Origin: Apiosordaria backusii
Lineage: Eukaryota; Ascomycota; Sordariomycetes; Sordariales; Lasiosphaeriaceae
Assembly: GCA_030549205.1 (NCBI GenBank)
Contig: JAUKTV010000005.1
Coordinates: 682,001-746,000, forward strand
Length of the DNA stretch: 64,000 nt
Direction: 5' to 3'
Below the pieces are notes generated by a model. The model was not told where the DNA came from, searched no databases, and saw nothing but the letters and a program-made list of their open reading frames with translations. Numbering within the stretch: the stretch's first letter is position 1; each line of letters starts with the position of its first letter. Positions 1 to 11,793 of this stretch are shown here, in pieces. The position numbers and the translations under genes were made by a program.

Positions 1-102
1 CCCCCCCCCCTTTTCGCTCCAAGTAATGCAGTTATGAACAGATTGGAAAAAAGCAGTAAAACAACAAGCAAGAAGAAAAGAGAAAAGAACTACACCCCAG
101 AA

Positions 103-3100
103 CTAAACATAAGCACTCTTAGTCCTAGAATGCACCCTCCTCCCTCCACCTCCCCCTTGCCCGCCTTGTCCTGCTGATTCCTTCCTCTTAAGCTGCTCCT
201 CCCTCTTCATCACCAACTCGCACCACTTCCCCTTCATTTTTGAACCACCCGTAACAGCAGCAACATCCTCCACCGCATTGTCCCCCAAGCTCTCCCGCCC
301 CACCACCTCCCCCAAAACCTTCATCCACCCCTCCTTGTCCTCAGCAGTATCCGCATAAAAGTCAATCAGCTCCCCATTGTTGAACCGAATCCTGAACCCC
401 TCCTCAACAAACATATACCCCTCCTCATCCTCCGCAAACGCGCTCCTCCTCCTCTTGCCCCCCTTCCCCAGCGTCTCCTTCTCCATCAGCGTCCTCCTGT
501 CATCAATCAACCTCTTCGCATTCGCCAAATTAATCGTCGCTCTCGGCTGCCTCGTCGCCTCATGATACGCCGTCAGCTTCGTCCCGACCAACTTAAAGTA
601 CCTCCTCCTCCAATAAGGACAATCCCCACCCTGCTGACTCAAATGCCCCTCCCAACACCTCGCCAGCCTCTCCTCCGCAGCCTTCATCTCCCGAATGCAG
701 GAATTCATGCTCTTCGGCATGTCCTCATCCGTCGCCCCCTTGGGCCTCGGCACAAACAGCAGCTGCAGCTCCAACTTCCCAATCTTATACGGCGCCCTCC
801 TGACCACACTCCCCGGCCCCATGTTCCCCCTCTTGCTCTTAACACTGCTCGCGAAACCCGCATCCTCCATAGCCCACTCGTTGAAAGCCGCCACGTCCAC
901 CAGATAAGGCCTGCCAAAGCACTTGCTCTCGTGATCCTTGAGGCAGACATACGCCCTGGCAAAAGAGCCGTCGTCCGCCGCCAGCGGACTCAGCAAGTCC
1001 CAGGCGGTAGGCTGGCTCTTCATCTGCCTCGCCTGCGCCTCCCTCTGAGCAGCCAATCTCTCCTCCTCTTCCGCCTGTTTCTGCCTCAGCTCCATCTCCT
1101 TCCTCTTCTTGGGCGAGGCAAAAACCCGCGAAAAGGCCGACGTCTTGGATTTGCTGAGCTTAGTAGGCGACGGCAGCGCCTTTACCGCGGGCTTCTCGAC
1201 CGGCTTCTCCAGCTTTACGTTCAGCGTCAGCTGGAACTCCAAGTCGTTGGGGACGACCAGTTCAAATTCCTGCCCGATGGGCGCGTTGCGGGCTAGCTCG
1301 AGCCAGGCGGTAGTCACACAGTGGACTCCGTTGTCGAGCGTGAGGCTGAACCAGGTTCTTTCATCTATCACATCATCGTCAGCAAACTTCCACCCAAAGT
1401 AGATTGCGTGAAAACATACTCTTAGGAATAGGCAAATCCAGGTCCTTGACTCCCATCACTTTAACAAAGAGTCTCCCCCGTTCCCCATTCTCATCACCCG
1501 GCGACAGCTCCGCCCCGACGTCCTCCTCGTTACCACTCTGAGCCGTCGCAACAGCAGTAGCATTGCTCTCCTGCCCCGGCAGAGGCGGAACCGGCCCCGC
1601 CGCACTCCCCAGATTACTCGGCTTCTTCTTGAAGCTCCTCTTCCTAGCCGGCTGGCTGTTCCACGGCTCGACCGTCCAGCTCTGGGGTCTCGTCGCCTTG
1701 GTCGGGCTGTTCCCCGCCGACCGGCAAGCCCGGAAATCTTCCGTCATCTTGTCGCTCGCCGTGATGACCTTGGTGTTTTGTCGCATGAGGTACCCGCGCT
1801 GTTTACGTGGAGTATTGTTAGCATCGTTGTCAATGTCGCCAAAAGTTTCTGCACGATTTGTCAAAGAAGAAATTGCCCCATCGTCAGGGGAAATAGGAGA
1901 CGGCTCCAACAGCGGAGTCTTGTTAATAGAAGAAAAATCAAGGGGAGGAATCAAAGAAAGCTGTTCAAATCGAACCTTTTGTGCCTCAATCACGCGGTCA
2001 AAGTCCTTGTCGAGGCTAAGGCCAAGGTCGAGATCCAGTGTCAAGCTCCGCTTCTTGAAGCTCGGGTGGCGGTCCATGTAATCATCCTCCGTCGGGGGCG
2101 CCAGCTGAGTGTCCATATTCACCGACAGTCTATTCCTGTGGCGGTCAGGAATGGGGGGAACCTCGCGGCTGACCTGCCGGCGGGCTTCCCGCATGGTAGC
2201 CAGATCGGCAGGCGTAGCCGAAGGCCTAGTCTTGAGCTTGGAGCCAGACGCAGATTTGATCGTGGCGATCTGCTCGGGGATGGCGGGCGAGGCTCTGGCC
2301 TCTTCGTCATCGCTGTCTGGCATGGGCCGGTGGATAACCGACTCGGGAGTGCCGGGGTCGGACTCCTCAAACTCGTCATCTTCACCCCAACCAGTCCCGT
2401 CATACTCGGGCTTGGTGAGGGATCTTCTAAGATGCTGCTCAGGAGTACCAGGCCGCTTTTCAGGCTGCGGCTCAGGAACCGAAGCCTTCTCCGGCTCGGC
2501 AACAGCCTGTGGCTCCTCAGATTTGGGCAGCAGGGAGGTCTCCAATCCCCTAGAAAGGCGATTCTCCTTGGGTGCCTCCGGAAGCGGCTTCTCGGCATCC
2601 TCAGCCAGAGGAGCAGGCTCGTCCACCGGGGTGGTGGCCCTGGGAGTAGGGACCTGATCATCCTCCTGGGACTGCGACTTATTCCCCGGCAGGTCCGTCT
2701 CTTCCGAGTACTGACTCTCCTCATCAAACCGACTGTCGCTATCATAGTCGGAGGAATAGTCGTCAGTGGTCTCGGACCGCTGGTACATGTCGGGAATCGA
2801 GTACAAGTCAGCGTCCTGATCAACAGGATCGCGCTTGATGATGACGCTGCCCTCGTTGGAGTCGACATCTGACTCGTCATCCAGCACAGAAACTGGCTCG
2901 TCGCCCAGGACGGAAACATTGTCCTCGGTGCTGGGAATGGGAACGTCGGGATCGTAAATGTTGCGCTCCGGAGACATGCCCACGGCAGGTGACGAAAAGT
3001 TGTAGTCGGACTCGCGCTCAAACGCCTTGTTGCCATTAACACGTCGGAGAATAGATTCGCGAGAGATGCGGGGAGGCAGCTGGTACTCGTCGAGGCCGGA

Positions 3101-4607
3101 AAGCTCACCGACAGTGTCGAGCTCTTCCTCGTCTTCCTGGGGCTGAACGACGGGACTCTTAGCCTCGTGATCAGGTGTCTGGCTGCCGCGGGCACCGGCG
3201 CGGCGCATCCGGCGCTCACGCTGCTGCTCGGCCGCAGACTTGCCGTCGTCGGATAGCATCATAAGCTTCAACCGCTCCTCGAGAGGCATCCTGCTGTTAC
3301 CAAGACCCTGAATCTCCGTCTTGGAAGCGGAGGGAGGAGAAGGCAGGCTCCTTGATGTTCCATCCAAGCCAGGGAGGGGCGGCAAAGGGCGGCTCTCGCC
3401 GTTGGAAGCCAACGAATCAGCGCGCTGATGATGGGGTCTAGGGATGGGCGGCAGGTCATCCGGCATCGGGCTCCTCTCAAACGGATCATCGTGATTATTG
3501 TGCCTCCAGTCATCCGGACCCACCACAGGCGTCTTGTCTGTGTCTTCGAGCGACGCATCAAAGCTGTCATCCTGGTCCATTCCGTGAATCAAATAGTGGT
3601 CATCATCATCGTCCTCGTCGGTAGAATCATAGCTGCCCTCCCTAGAGTTGCTGCCAATCGAAGAAATATCGGGAGTCGCCATCTCGTACTCGTTGACCTG
3701 GGGAGGTGCTTGGTCAAAGGTGACACTCTTTGCATGGCGGTGCAGCGACTTGCCCTCGGGCAGGCGGCGCTCGTCGCCAGACACATCGGACCACGTTCCA
3801 GTCTCGGGATCAAAGCTGCTCTTGAATCGATTTGACGAGAGAGAGGATTTAAGTGGCGATCCTTGCTCCTTGCTGGGCGTTGTCGGCCGGTTGGGCGAGG
3901 TGGATATAGGCATCGCTGGTGTTTTGGCCAAAGGAGGGCTCAGGATAGGGATGCTTGTAGTGCTCTGGCTTTTGCCGTGGCCAAATAATGGTCTGCCCTG
4001 AAAACCATTGACACCAGTGCCACCAAAAGCGTTGCCCTGAATCTTGGAGAGAGGGCGCTGTATTTCGGGGACTCTGGTCGGGTCGTATTCCTGCTTTTGC
4101 TCGAGTGCCAGGATGTTGCTGTTCTTGACGCGGGACGCCTTTTGCAATCGTTCGATGGATGAGCGGCGGGTGGGAGAAGGAGAGCCGGAGCGCTCAAAGC
4201 TGTTCTCGGAGTTGAAGCTGCGGTTCTGCCAGAAGAGACGGGGTGATGTGATGTTCTCCAAGGGAGACGATTGGAATGGCGAAGAATCGGTCATTGTCGC
4301 TGGTTTCTAAACAGAACAAGACACATCAGCCGCAATCCTCGGCAGGGTCTCAAGCATGCGGATGTCTTACCTTGGCAGCCTGGTTCCAGCTGGGCGAGTT
4401 TCTACGTCTTTCGTGGGGTGAGATCTCGGAAAGCGGGCGAGGGATCCCGCTGGGGCGAGGCGATCCAGGAGAAGGCGCTGTGCCGTTGCTGCCCTTGGAC
4501 AGGCGCAAAGGTTGTACCTGAGCGGGCGCATTGTCAGTTTGTTGTTGTGTTATACCTTGGTGGCTTGACTCGCTACATACTGGGTCCTCTTGCTCCATTG
4601 TGCTCAT
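103..4607 (-). CDS. bud4: Bud4/anillin-like septation landmark protein with C-terminal PH domain
   Basis: Four exons can be read on the minus strand: 4607-4581, 4517-4371, 4306-1420 and 1364-103, giving about 1440 aa. The introns are 63, 64 and 55 nt. The last uses GTATGT, a GCTGAC branch and GATAG, and splicing rebuilds PKNERTWFSLTLDNGVHCV, a stretch typical of the fungal Bud4 family. The N-terminal 950 residues are Ser/Pro/acidic-rich and disordered-looking. A C2/anillin-like region follows at about 985-1225, then a PH domain at about 1256-1378 (motif YWRRRYFKL). By family knowledge Bud4 marks the cortex and, with septins and Bud3/Rho4, positions the contractile ring at septa. The ATG at 4607 was chosen because the first exons join in frame to LRLSKGSNG; the ATG at 4294 is a possible shorter start. 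The 3' coding end uses strongly G-ending codons. Confidence 0.88.
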
Positions 4608-7264
4608 GTAAATGTGGGATTGCTATCTTTGCTTGCCTGTGATTCTGAGAGAAGGCCGCTAACAAGGCGGTGAGGGCATCACCGTGTTGCTGGCGATGCT
4701 ACAAGAATGCGCCCACGAGAGGCGGCTTGAAAGTGGCAGAAAAGAAGAAAGCGGGTGTCGCAGAGTCGCAAAAAAACGGGACAGTTGTCGCAGTCGCAGA
4801 CGCAGGCGGTGTCTCGAACTCGGGAGATGGAGAGTATGTGGTAAGTAACAACGATACCTGAGCAATGGCAACGATACAAATCAATATATTATTGCATGCC
4901 GGTGGAGGCGACGACAGAGGGGACCTGATGGACCTGGGGGATGGCAACGGAGACAACAGCGCGCGGTCTTGGGAATGCGGTTTGTGCGTTGTGGTGTTGT
5001 GTTTAAGGAAGTCGCTCTCGGTTGGGCTGGCGGTGCGGTGGCTGCTGGCCTGATTGGTCCAGGAAAAGTAAACACGAGCTGTGACCCCTCGTTCGTCCAG
5101 AAGCCGTGTTGCTAGGGTAACCTAGAGACTCGTGAAACCCCACAAGTTGCTTCAGGCCAGGCTGACCCCCTGTCTCTGCTGCCAAGACCCTGCTCAGCCC
5201 TCCAATCAAGGAACTTCCTCCTGCGATTGCTCGTCCTTGGTTGTTGACTTTCAGCATCAACAGCCGGCCCGCTGGACACCTGCATCTCAAACAAGCGGCA
5301 CGGCAGTATTTTCCCATCTCTGACTGCATCCTCTCTCACCGGGCAACAGGATGGCAGCATTGTTTCCCTTGCCTCACAATGGCCACCCTCCCTGAGAAGC
5401 ATCGATATTGTTGGTGAGTGTCAGGGAGATATTGACAGGCTTGCTTCACTCTGAACATATCATTCACCTCTATAAGCTCTTCTCGATCTCCAATAAGGCC
5501 TACCTTAATGCCCAAGATACTACATTGCGCGGTACTAAGAAAGGTGTCGAATAATCCACGCTAGCAACCTGCAAGGCCTCAGTGTAACTATTTCGACTTA
5601 TCAGCCTCCTGTGTGATGCTGTACCACGCTGAGAGTAACTTGCCAATATCGGCTTAAGCATGCAATACTCATCACTACCTTAGATTGGTGCCCAATGCTG
5701 TGGCAAACGGATACTCACAAGCATAGTCACCCATTATGTGACAGCATGGCGATAACCTTTCATAACACATGCACTGCAGGGAGGCCGAATCCTTGGTGTT
5801 TTGTCTCGGGAACAGGTCGAGTCCTTGCTACTTATAGAAGTCCATTGGTTCCTGGATTCGAGGGATGAATGCAGTGGGCCTTTATCGATCATTCAGCCCC
5901 CCCACCAGGCCACATGTTGATAGCCCCAGATTTGACATGTGAGGTATTAGCTTCTCAAGAAGACATGTGAGGAGAGGGGCTTCCTCAAAGACATCCAGAA
6001 GACTGACTCACAAACCACATCTCGTTGCCCGCTACGAAGCATGTGGTGTTGAAGATGCGGACGAAAACCATCGATCGACCCTCGGTTCCCCTCCCCTCTT
6101 CAGGAAGATGAACCCCACGAGGAACTGCCTCCTTTTGTGTCGTAGAGCTTGGGGGCTTATGAGGTCCTCCGAATCGGAGTTCCCCAACCTCAGCAAGCAC
6201 AAGTTGTTGAGGTCTGACACGCGCCGGACCGAGAGACGCTGACAGGAAACCACCAGGTAGATATACACCGCTCAACGCCCCCATCCCGACAGTACCGGAT
6301 AAGAAAAGAGGATACAGAGCCGCAATTTTGGAACCACCGAGCATGCCGCACCCAGCATCCGTAAGGTATCGTATCGGTGTCCCTGGTGAGAAATATAGCG
6401 TCCGTGTGTGGTTCCTGGCAGAGCTCTGTCTTGGCAGAGAAACCCCCACCAAACGCACGCTAAAGCAGTGAGGTAATCAGCCTTAACACTGCCGAGGGAG
6501 GGGCATTCCAACATTCAGACGGCGCAGATCCCATCCTCTGTGGATAATATCACATAATTTTGAAATGACACCTTCGTTTTCACATTTCATGACTCTCTCT
6601 CCCATTTGACAGCGGCCCTTTGAAGAATACCGAGACCAGCAGGACCTCGGGTCTTCGGTACTCCTCCCACGCCGCCTTCAAGCCCTCTAGCCCGTATCCC
6701 AGGGGTCACAGCGGAAAAGCCCGGGAGACATTTCAGCAGCGCCCCAATCCGATTCCGGACCATTGGCGTGACGTCTTTTTGACATCAACGACTTCTCCCG
6801 CTTCTTTCTCAACAGTCCAGCAACAACACAATGTGGCGGCGGCGGCGGCTGTCAGGTTCGCAGAGCTCGCCAACAACGGGTAGACCCGCACTCCACCGCG
6901 GTATCCGGATAGCGAAAAAAAAAAAAGAATTCCACAATGACTCTTTGAACCAAGAAGAGAGAAAAACGTGCTTGTGATTCATCAGGGTCCAGGGGTAGAA
7001 CCCCGATGGAAGCCAGGAATAGAAGTTTTCAGTGCTCGCGTGCCCAACGCTCTTAAGCTTAAGATGGACCCTTATCCTCGTGGATGTCTGACGTCTTGTT
7101 CTTGATCCCCTTGCTCTTGTTCTTACTCTTGCTCTAGCTCTAGCTCGTGCTACTAGCTTGCTGTCATCTCGTCTTTCCATATTACGCCTATCTTCTTGAA
7201 CAATATATCCTTCCAACCATAGCTGGTTTCGATACGTTCTTTCCCTACCTCGAACTATTCCCAC
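4608..7264. other. Gene-free divergent intergenic region bud4 / NADH dehydrogenase
   Basis: About 2.66 kb between two divergently transcribed genes. It presumably holds both promoters and 5' leaders. Small features seen are a (GGC)5 run near 6835-6850, an A12 tract at 6915-6926, and a CT/TAGCTC-rich tract near 7110-7145 just before the downstream gene. Overlapping open frames at about 5967-6458 occur on both strands and do not look like proteins. Confidence 0.6.
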
Positions 7265-8963
7265 ATGCCCTCTTCTCTGACGAGGTCCCTCCCCCTGGGG
7301 GTGACCACACCTCGTCAACTCTCCCTCTCACCCTCTCTAGCTCCCACCTCCCTAGTCTCCTCCCGCCACTTCAGCTTCAAAAAAGGTCAGCCCCTTCCCT
7401 CCTCCCCATCTCCTCCTCTTATCCACCCCCCTCTAACTTGACTATCCAGGCCCCCTCCGAAAAGAAAAAGTAATCATCCTCGGCTCAGGCTGGGCAGGCT
7501 ACTCCCTCGCCCGCACCCTCTCCCCCGCCAAATACGACCGCATAATCATCTCCCCCCGCCCCTACTTCGTCTTCACCCCCCTCCTCGCCTCCACCTCCGT
7601 CGGCACCCTCGAGTTCCGCACCATCCTCGAGCCCGTCCGCCGTTTACCTGGAGGCAACATCCACTTCTACCAAGGCTGGGCAGACGACATCGACTTCTCC
7701 CGCAAGACCATCACCGTCGAAACCAACGCCGCAGAAGAGGCCGCCTCCAAAACAGTCGTCCCCCCACCAGGCGGACAAATCCCCCTCCGAGACAAAGGCG
7801 AGGTCATCGAAGTCCAATACGACAAATTGATCATCGCCTGCGGAGCCTACAGCCAAACCTTTGGCATCGAAGGCGTGCGCGAGCACGCCCACTTCCTCCG
7901 CGACATAGGCGACGCCCGTAGAGTCCGGCTGCGGGTACTCTCGCTGTTTGAGCAGTGCTCCTACCCGTCCAACCCCAACTCGGGGCCCAACAGCAACGGC
8001 AACCTCCTCACCGACGACGACAAGCGCGCCCTGCTTCACTTTGCCGTTGTAGGTGGCGGACCAACAGGGATAGAATGGGCAGCTGAGCTCCACGATTTCA
8101 TCAGGGACGACCTGGGAAAAATCTACCCCGAGCTGATGCCCTTTGTCAAAATCACCGTGTACGACGTTGCGCCGAAGGTCCTGCCAATGTTTGACAAGGC
8201 GCTGGCGGATTATGCGATGGGGCACTTTGCCAGGCAGGGGATCGAGGTGAAGACTCAGCACCACCTCGAGAGGATCAGGCTGGCGGACGGGAAGCTGGGG
8301 AGGAGGCACGGGGCGGTGAGGATCAAGATTAGGGAGGTACAAGAAAATGGGGGGGAGGTAGGGGCCGGGATGGTGGTTTGGAGCACGGGGTTGATGGCCA
8401 ACCCGCTGATTGCCAAGCTGGCGGGGAAGGAGGTGCAGATTGCGAAGAGCAGGAACCCGATGAGCGGAGAGGTGATTGAGCGGAGGAGGTTGGTGAGGGA
8501 TCAGAGGACGGGGGGGTTGGTGGTGGATTCGTACATGAGGGCGCTGAGCGTTGATGCGTCATCGGATGCAGCCAAAATGGAAGAAGGGAAGGAGCTGGAA
8601 AAGAAGCCGCTGGAGGATGTGTACGTGATTGGGGATTGCAGCTATATTGAAAAGGAGCCGCTGCCGAAGACTGCGCAGGTGGCTGCTCAGGAGGCGCAGT
8701 ATTTGGCTAAGCAGCTTAATGAGGGGGTTACACCTGGAAAAGATGGGAAGGAGTTCAAGTTTAGGAACTGGGGGACGATGACGTATCTAGGTGGGTGGAA
8801 GGCGATTCACCAGAGCAAGGCGGATGAGCTGAAGGGGTGGGTTGCGTGGGTGCTGTGGAGGGGGGCGTATCTCACCAAGGCGATGAGCTGGAGGAATAAG
8901 TTGCTGGTGCCGATTTACTGGGTTATTTCTTGGTTGTTTGGGCGGGGGATTAGCCGGTTTTAA
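7265..8963 (+). CDS. Mitochondrial alternative (type II) NADH:ubiquinone oxidoreductase
   Basis: Two exons, 7265-7385 and 7450-8963, separated by a 64-nt intron, encode about 544 aa. The first about 40 residues are Ser/Arg/Leu-rich without acidic residues (MPSSLTRSLPLG to SSRHFSFKK) and look like a mitochondrial presequence. The FAD-binding Rossmann motif GSGWAG is at residues 52-57 and the NADH-binding motif VVGGGPTGIEW at about 240-250. The C-terminal YLGGWKAIHQ and the final amphipathic/hydrophobic stretch are typical of NDH-2 enzymes. There is no EF-hand, so it is not the calcium-binding NDE1 type. Family role: non-proton-pumping oxidation of NADH with electron transfer to ubiquinone, bypassing complex I. 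Whether it faces the matrix (NDI) or the intermembrane space (NDE) cannot be told. The intron donor GTCAGC is weak. Codons switch from C-ending to G-ending near 8.0-8.2 kb. Confidence 0.9.
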
Positions 8964-9432
8964 TTTGAGATCTCGTTGCATAGGGGGGAAGGCATGGAGT
9001 TGTGGGATGGGCTGGGCTGGCTTGAGATTTGCTTATACAGAGCAATTTCTTTGTGTTTACTTGGGGACAATGGCTGGTGGTTGTCGTATTTATACTTGGC
9101 TAGATTGATGCACATAGTACGTCAGGAGAGGAATCATCATGCATCATAACACTTGATATCTTATCTCCCACGAAGCTTAAAAGTCCTAGCCTCGTATCCT
9201 GCATCGGGTGGGTAGCTTGCTCACTTGATCACCCATCATCTGCGCCACATCTCACGCCTCAAAAGCCAAACCGTTTATCTTGCTTGGTGTTTGGTACTCG
9301 GCTTTACGCCCAGCCATTAAAATCATTAGCTCCGTCACGTAAGAAATGCCAGTTTACCAGTAAGAAATCACAATTATTCACCTCAAAGTTTATTTATTTC
9401 AACATCTCCAATATTACAACCCTAACCCTATC
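8964..9432. other. Convergent intergenic region
   Basis: A 469-bp stretch between the 3' ends of two convergent genes. It is AT-richer than its flanks near 9350-9415 and presumably holds both polyadenylation regions. No gene or repeat is visible apart from two CCCTAA units at 9420-9430. Confidence 0.6.
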
Positions 9433-10821
9433 CTAAGCCAAACCCTTCCCTTTTGTGTCCTTATTACCACCCTCATCATCAGGCTTTTTGTCCTCCTCAC
9501 GCTTAGATTCCCCCTCCTCTTCTTTCCCCTTCTCATCTCCCTCCTCAGAATCCTTAATCCCCTTCAAAGCCTCCTGTATTCCCTCCAAAGTCTTCTCTAT
9601 CCCCCTAGCCATCTGCCTATTCTCCTCAATCTTGTCATCCCCAACATCCTCCTTCCGCGACTGGAAATCAACCACCAGCCCCGTCCTCGGGTCCTTGAAC
9701 AAAATCCACCCACTGGTGTTACTCCTCATAATGTCCCCTGCATCGGCTGACGGCCCCCCGGGCTGCGTAGGTCTTGAAGTAGATGGACCTGGCTGAGCCC
9801 CGGGGGAGATCCCCCCCATCACCAAGCGCCGTAAACTAGGGCTGATAACCTTCGTCGGAGTTTTATCAGTGTTGCTTGTGCTAGCGCCGGGGGATTTGAC
9901 AGGCGCTTCTGTCGGTGGTGGGGGAGGGGGGCGGGTTGGGGTCGGGATAGACATGGACAGAGTGACCCCTTCTGATTTTGGTCTGGGTTTAGGCGAGGGG
10001 GACGACGGGAGGCGGGTGTGAGATGCTGAGTTGATGTGGTCGTTGAGACTCTTGTTGCGCTTGCGCTTGTGTGAGGAAGGAGGGGATGTTGACGCCTCTT
10101 GCTTTTGCTGCTGTTGGTCTTCGAGAGAATCGGACTTTTGAGGGGTTGGTCGGAGGGGGAGGGTCATGGGGACGCTGATGCCGCCTGACCCGGGGGGAGT
10201 TGTGGGATTGGGGGGTTTAGTGTCGTTGTCGTTGTTGTTGTTTTTGTTACTTGGGGAAGGTAAGGGTGGTGGTAGGGGGTCGGCGATGGGGTCTGCGGCG
10301 GTTTTCCAGTAGGCGTCGATTTCTTCCTGCGTCAAGGGCCGTCCTGCCGGTAACTGGGGGCCGGCCCGGACGCGGGGAAAGAGGCTGTACTGGACTCCGG
10401 TGCCGGGAGACTTCTTTTGACCTTGTGTTGTTGTCGGGGGCGTTCCAGCTGGAGTAGGTCCTGGTGGGGGAGGCGGAGGGGGAGGAGACCGAGATGCGGC
10501 GCCGGTTGGCCGGTTTTCATTGTTGTTGACGTCGTCTCGGGGCTCTGTAAGTCTGAGGTACCTTTCACTGTCCCTCATCAAGGCCAGGAGTTCAGGGTCA
10601 GGTGGATCAGGCTTATCGGAGGAGCGTCGAGCACAAGAACCCCCTTGATTATCACCTCCAGAAGCATTTCCCTGCTTGGAGCCTCCCGTGAGTGGCCTGC
10701 CATCCATGTTGATTATCTTCGATGGCTCCAAATCTTGCGGACTGGCCACTGATGGTATTGGAAGGACTGCTACAATAAATATCAAGAATATAAGGAAACA
10801 AGGCTTGTGAAAGCGCAGCAT
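9433..10821 (-). CDS. Proline-rich protein with signal peptide, function unknown
   Basis: A single exon of 462 aa with an ATG start at 10821. Residues 1-26 form a clear signal peptide or N-terminal anchor: FLIFLIFIVAVLPI followed by PSVAS. The rest is low complexity. It has Pro runs of up to eight, an Asn/Asp tract, a Gln/Ser/Thr region with a basic HKRKRNK patch, and a C-terminal Lys/Glu-rich tail. Short ordered-looking islands stand between them: PELLALMRDSERYLRL, LTQEEIDAYWKTAADPI, and SGWILFKDPRTGLVVDF followed by a helical GIEKTLEGIQEALKGIKD segment. I do not recognise the family. A secreted or cell-wall-associated role is inferred only from the N-terminus. It starts 160 bp downstream of the POP3 stop on the same strand. 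Synonymous codons run C-rich at the 5' half and G-rich at the 3' half. Confidence 0.7.
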   Translation of the reverse strand: MLRFHKPCFLIFLIFIVAVLPIPSVASPQDLEPSKIINMDGRPLTGGSKQGNASGGDNQGGSCARRSSDKPDPPDPELLALMRDSERYLRLTEPRDDVNNNENRPTGAASRSPPPPPPPPGPTPAGTPPTTTQGQKKSPGTGVQYSLFPRVRAGPQLPAGRPLTQEEIDAYWKTAADPIADPLPPPLPSPSNKNNNNDNDTKPPNPTTPPGSGGISVPMTLPLRPTPQKSDSLEDQQQQKQEASTSPPSSHKRKRNKSLNDHINSASHTRLPSSPSPKPRPKSEGVTLSMSIPTPTRPPPPPPTEAPVKSPGASTSNTDKTPTKVISPSLRRLVMGGISPGAQPGPSTSRPTQPGGPSADAGDIMRSNTSGWILFKDPRTGLVVDFQSRKEDVGDDKIEENRQMARGIEKTLEGIQEALKGIKDSEEGDEKGKEEEGESKREEDKKPDDEGGNKDTKGKGLA

Positions 10822-10981
10822 GTTGCGTTAACACGTATGACTGTTTCTTGTTTGCTTCCAGTGACCAACCCATGATGAGCCAGAAAGAGAAGAGGCTTGT
10901 TGGCAGCCAGGCCAAGTTGTGACTGAACAACATACGAGTTCAGTCATTATGGTTTGTCCTCCAGAAGAGGGTGTTAGCAAT

Positions 10982-11793
10982 TCAAGCCTTCTTCTTGACT
11001 CCTATCTTGGTAGGGATGGCGTCGATTTTTGTGTCGAGATATTTGCCTGCTCGTGCCTCTTTGAGCCATGCGACCTCAACTGGCTTAACGTGCTCTCGCA
11101 CAAAGTCGACGAGACCCTTGGCCTGTGGTGCATCTTCTCGGATTGCAATACTGGATACCCGAGGGATACCCAAGGCTGCGCTCAGCTTGTCCTCGCATGC
11201 TTTGGAAATACCGACCAACCTGACAGCTTTCTCTGGTGGCTGCGATTGGGAAGCGAGAGCAACCATCTGAGGGAAGTGGCAGTGGAACGCGGATGACTGG
11301 CCAGATCGGGCCACGAAGACCACACTGTATGGCTTCATGTCCTTGCTAGACATCCCCTGAAGAGCCCTGGAGATGTGGGACAAGCCCACATCTACATATC
11401 CAGCAAGCTCTGGGGTCGGGGGAACAGGGTCAGAAGCTGCCCCAGTGGCAGAGCCTCCGGGGGCTGCTTCATCTTGGGCACGTTTCCGTTTTCGATCCCT
11501 CTTGCCTTTTGACGGAGTGACAAATAACCTTCGATGAGTCCCAAGAGGAGAAAGCAAACTGGAGGAAAGGTTAGTCAAAGGTCTAGGCCGATCAGAATGG
11601 TCATAGGCAAGAGAGCAACAACTTACTGGCAGAGAAGCTCCAGAATTACATCTTGATCTTTTTGGCTTATTTGCGGCCTGTGGTGACCCCGGTGAGCATA
11701 CAGACCCTGACTGAAAATGGGGGAGCTGACTCCATACCACTCCACAGCCGAATAAGGTGTGTCCAGTGTGTGGACAATTCGTTTGCGTTCCAT
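10982..11793 (-). CDS. POP3: RNase P/RNase MRP subunit Pop3
   Basis: Two exons, 11793-11627 and 11558-10982, give about 247 aa. The 68-nt intron has a GTAAGT donor, a GACTAAC branch and a TCCAG acceptor. Splicing yields DVILELLCHLLSPLGTHRR, the conserved N-terminal element of the Pop3 family. A basic GKRDRKRKR patch follows. The C-terminal domain (GYVDVGLSHISRALQ, then HFPQMVALA, VRLVGIS, ALGIPRVSSIAI) has the alternating pattern of the L7Ae-like fold expected for Pop3. Family role: a protein component of RNase P (tRNA 5' processing) and RNase MRP (rRNA processing) in the nucleolus. The KKKA end is basic, as in relatives. It shares a divergent promoter region with the deubiquitinase gene. Confidence 0.85.

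Noticed and set aside
562..1296. 244-codon plus-strand frame opposite bud4
   Set aside because: An antisense shadow of the G-rich codon region; composition is Pro/Leu/Arg-rich as expected from C-rich antisense DNA.
5967..6458. Overlapping open frames of 90-157 codons on both strands
   Set aside because: Mutually overlapping, no domain-like pattern, no start context or intron support.
9420..9430. CCCTAACCCTA, resembling telomere repeats
   Set aside because: Only two incomplete units next to the stop codon of a gene; too short for an interstitial telomere tract.
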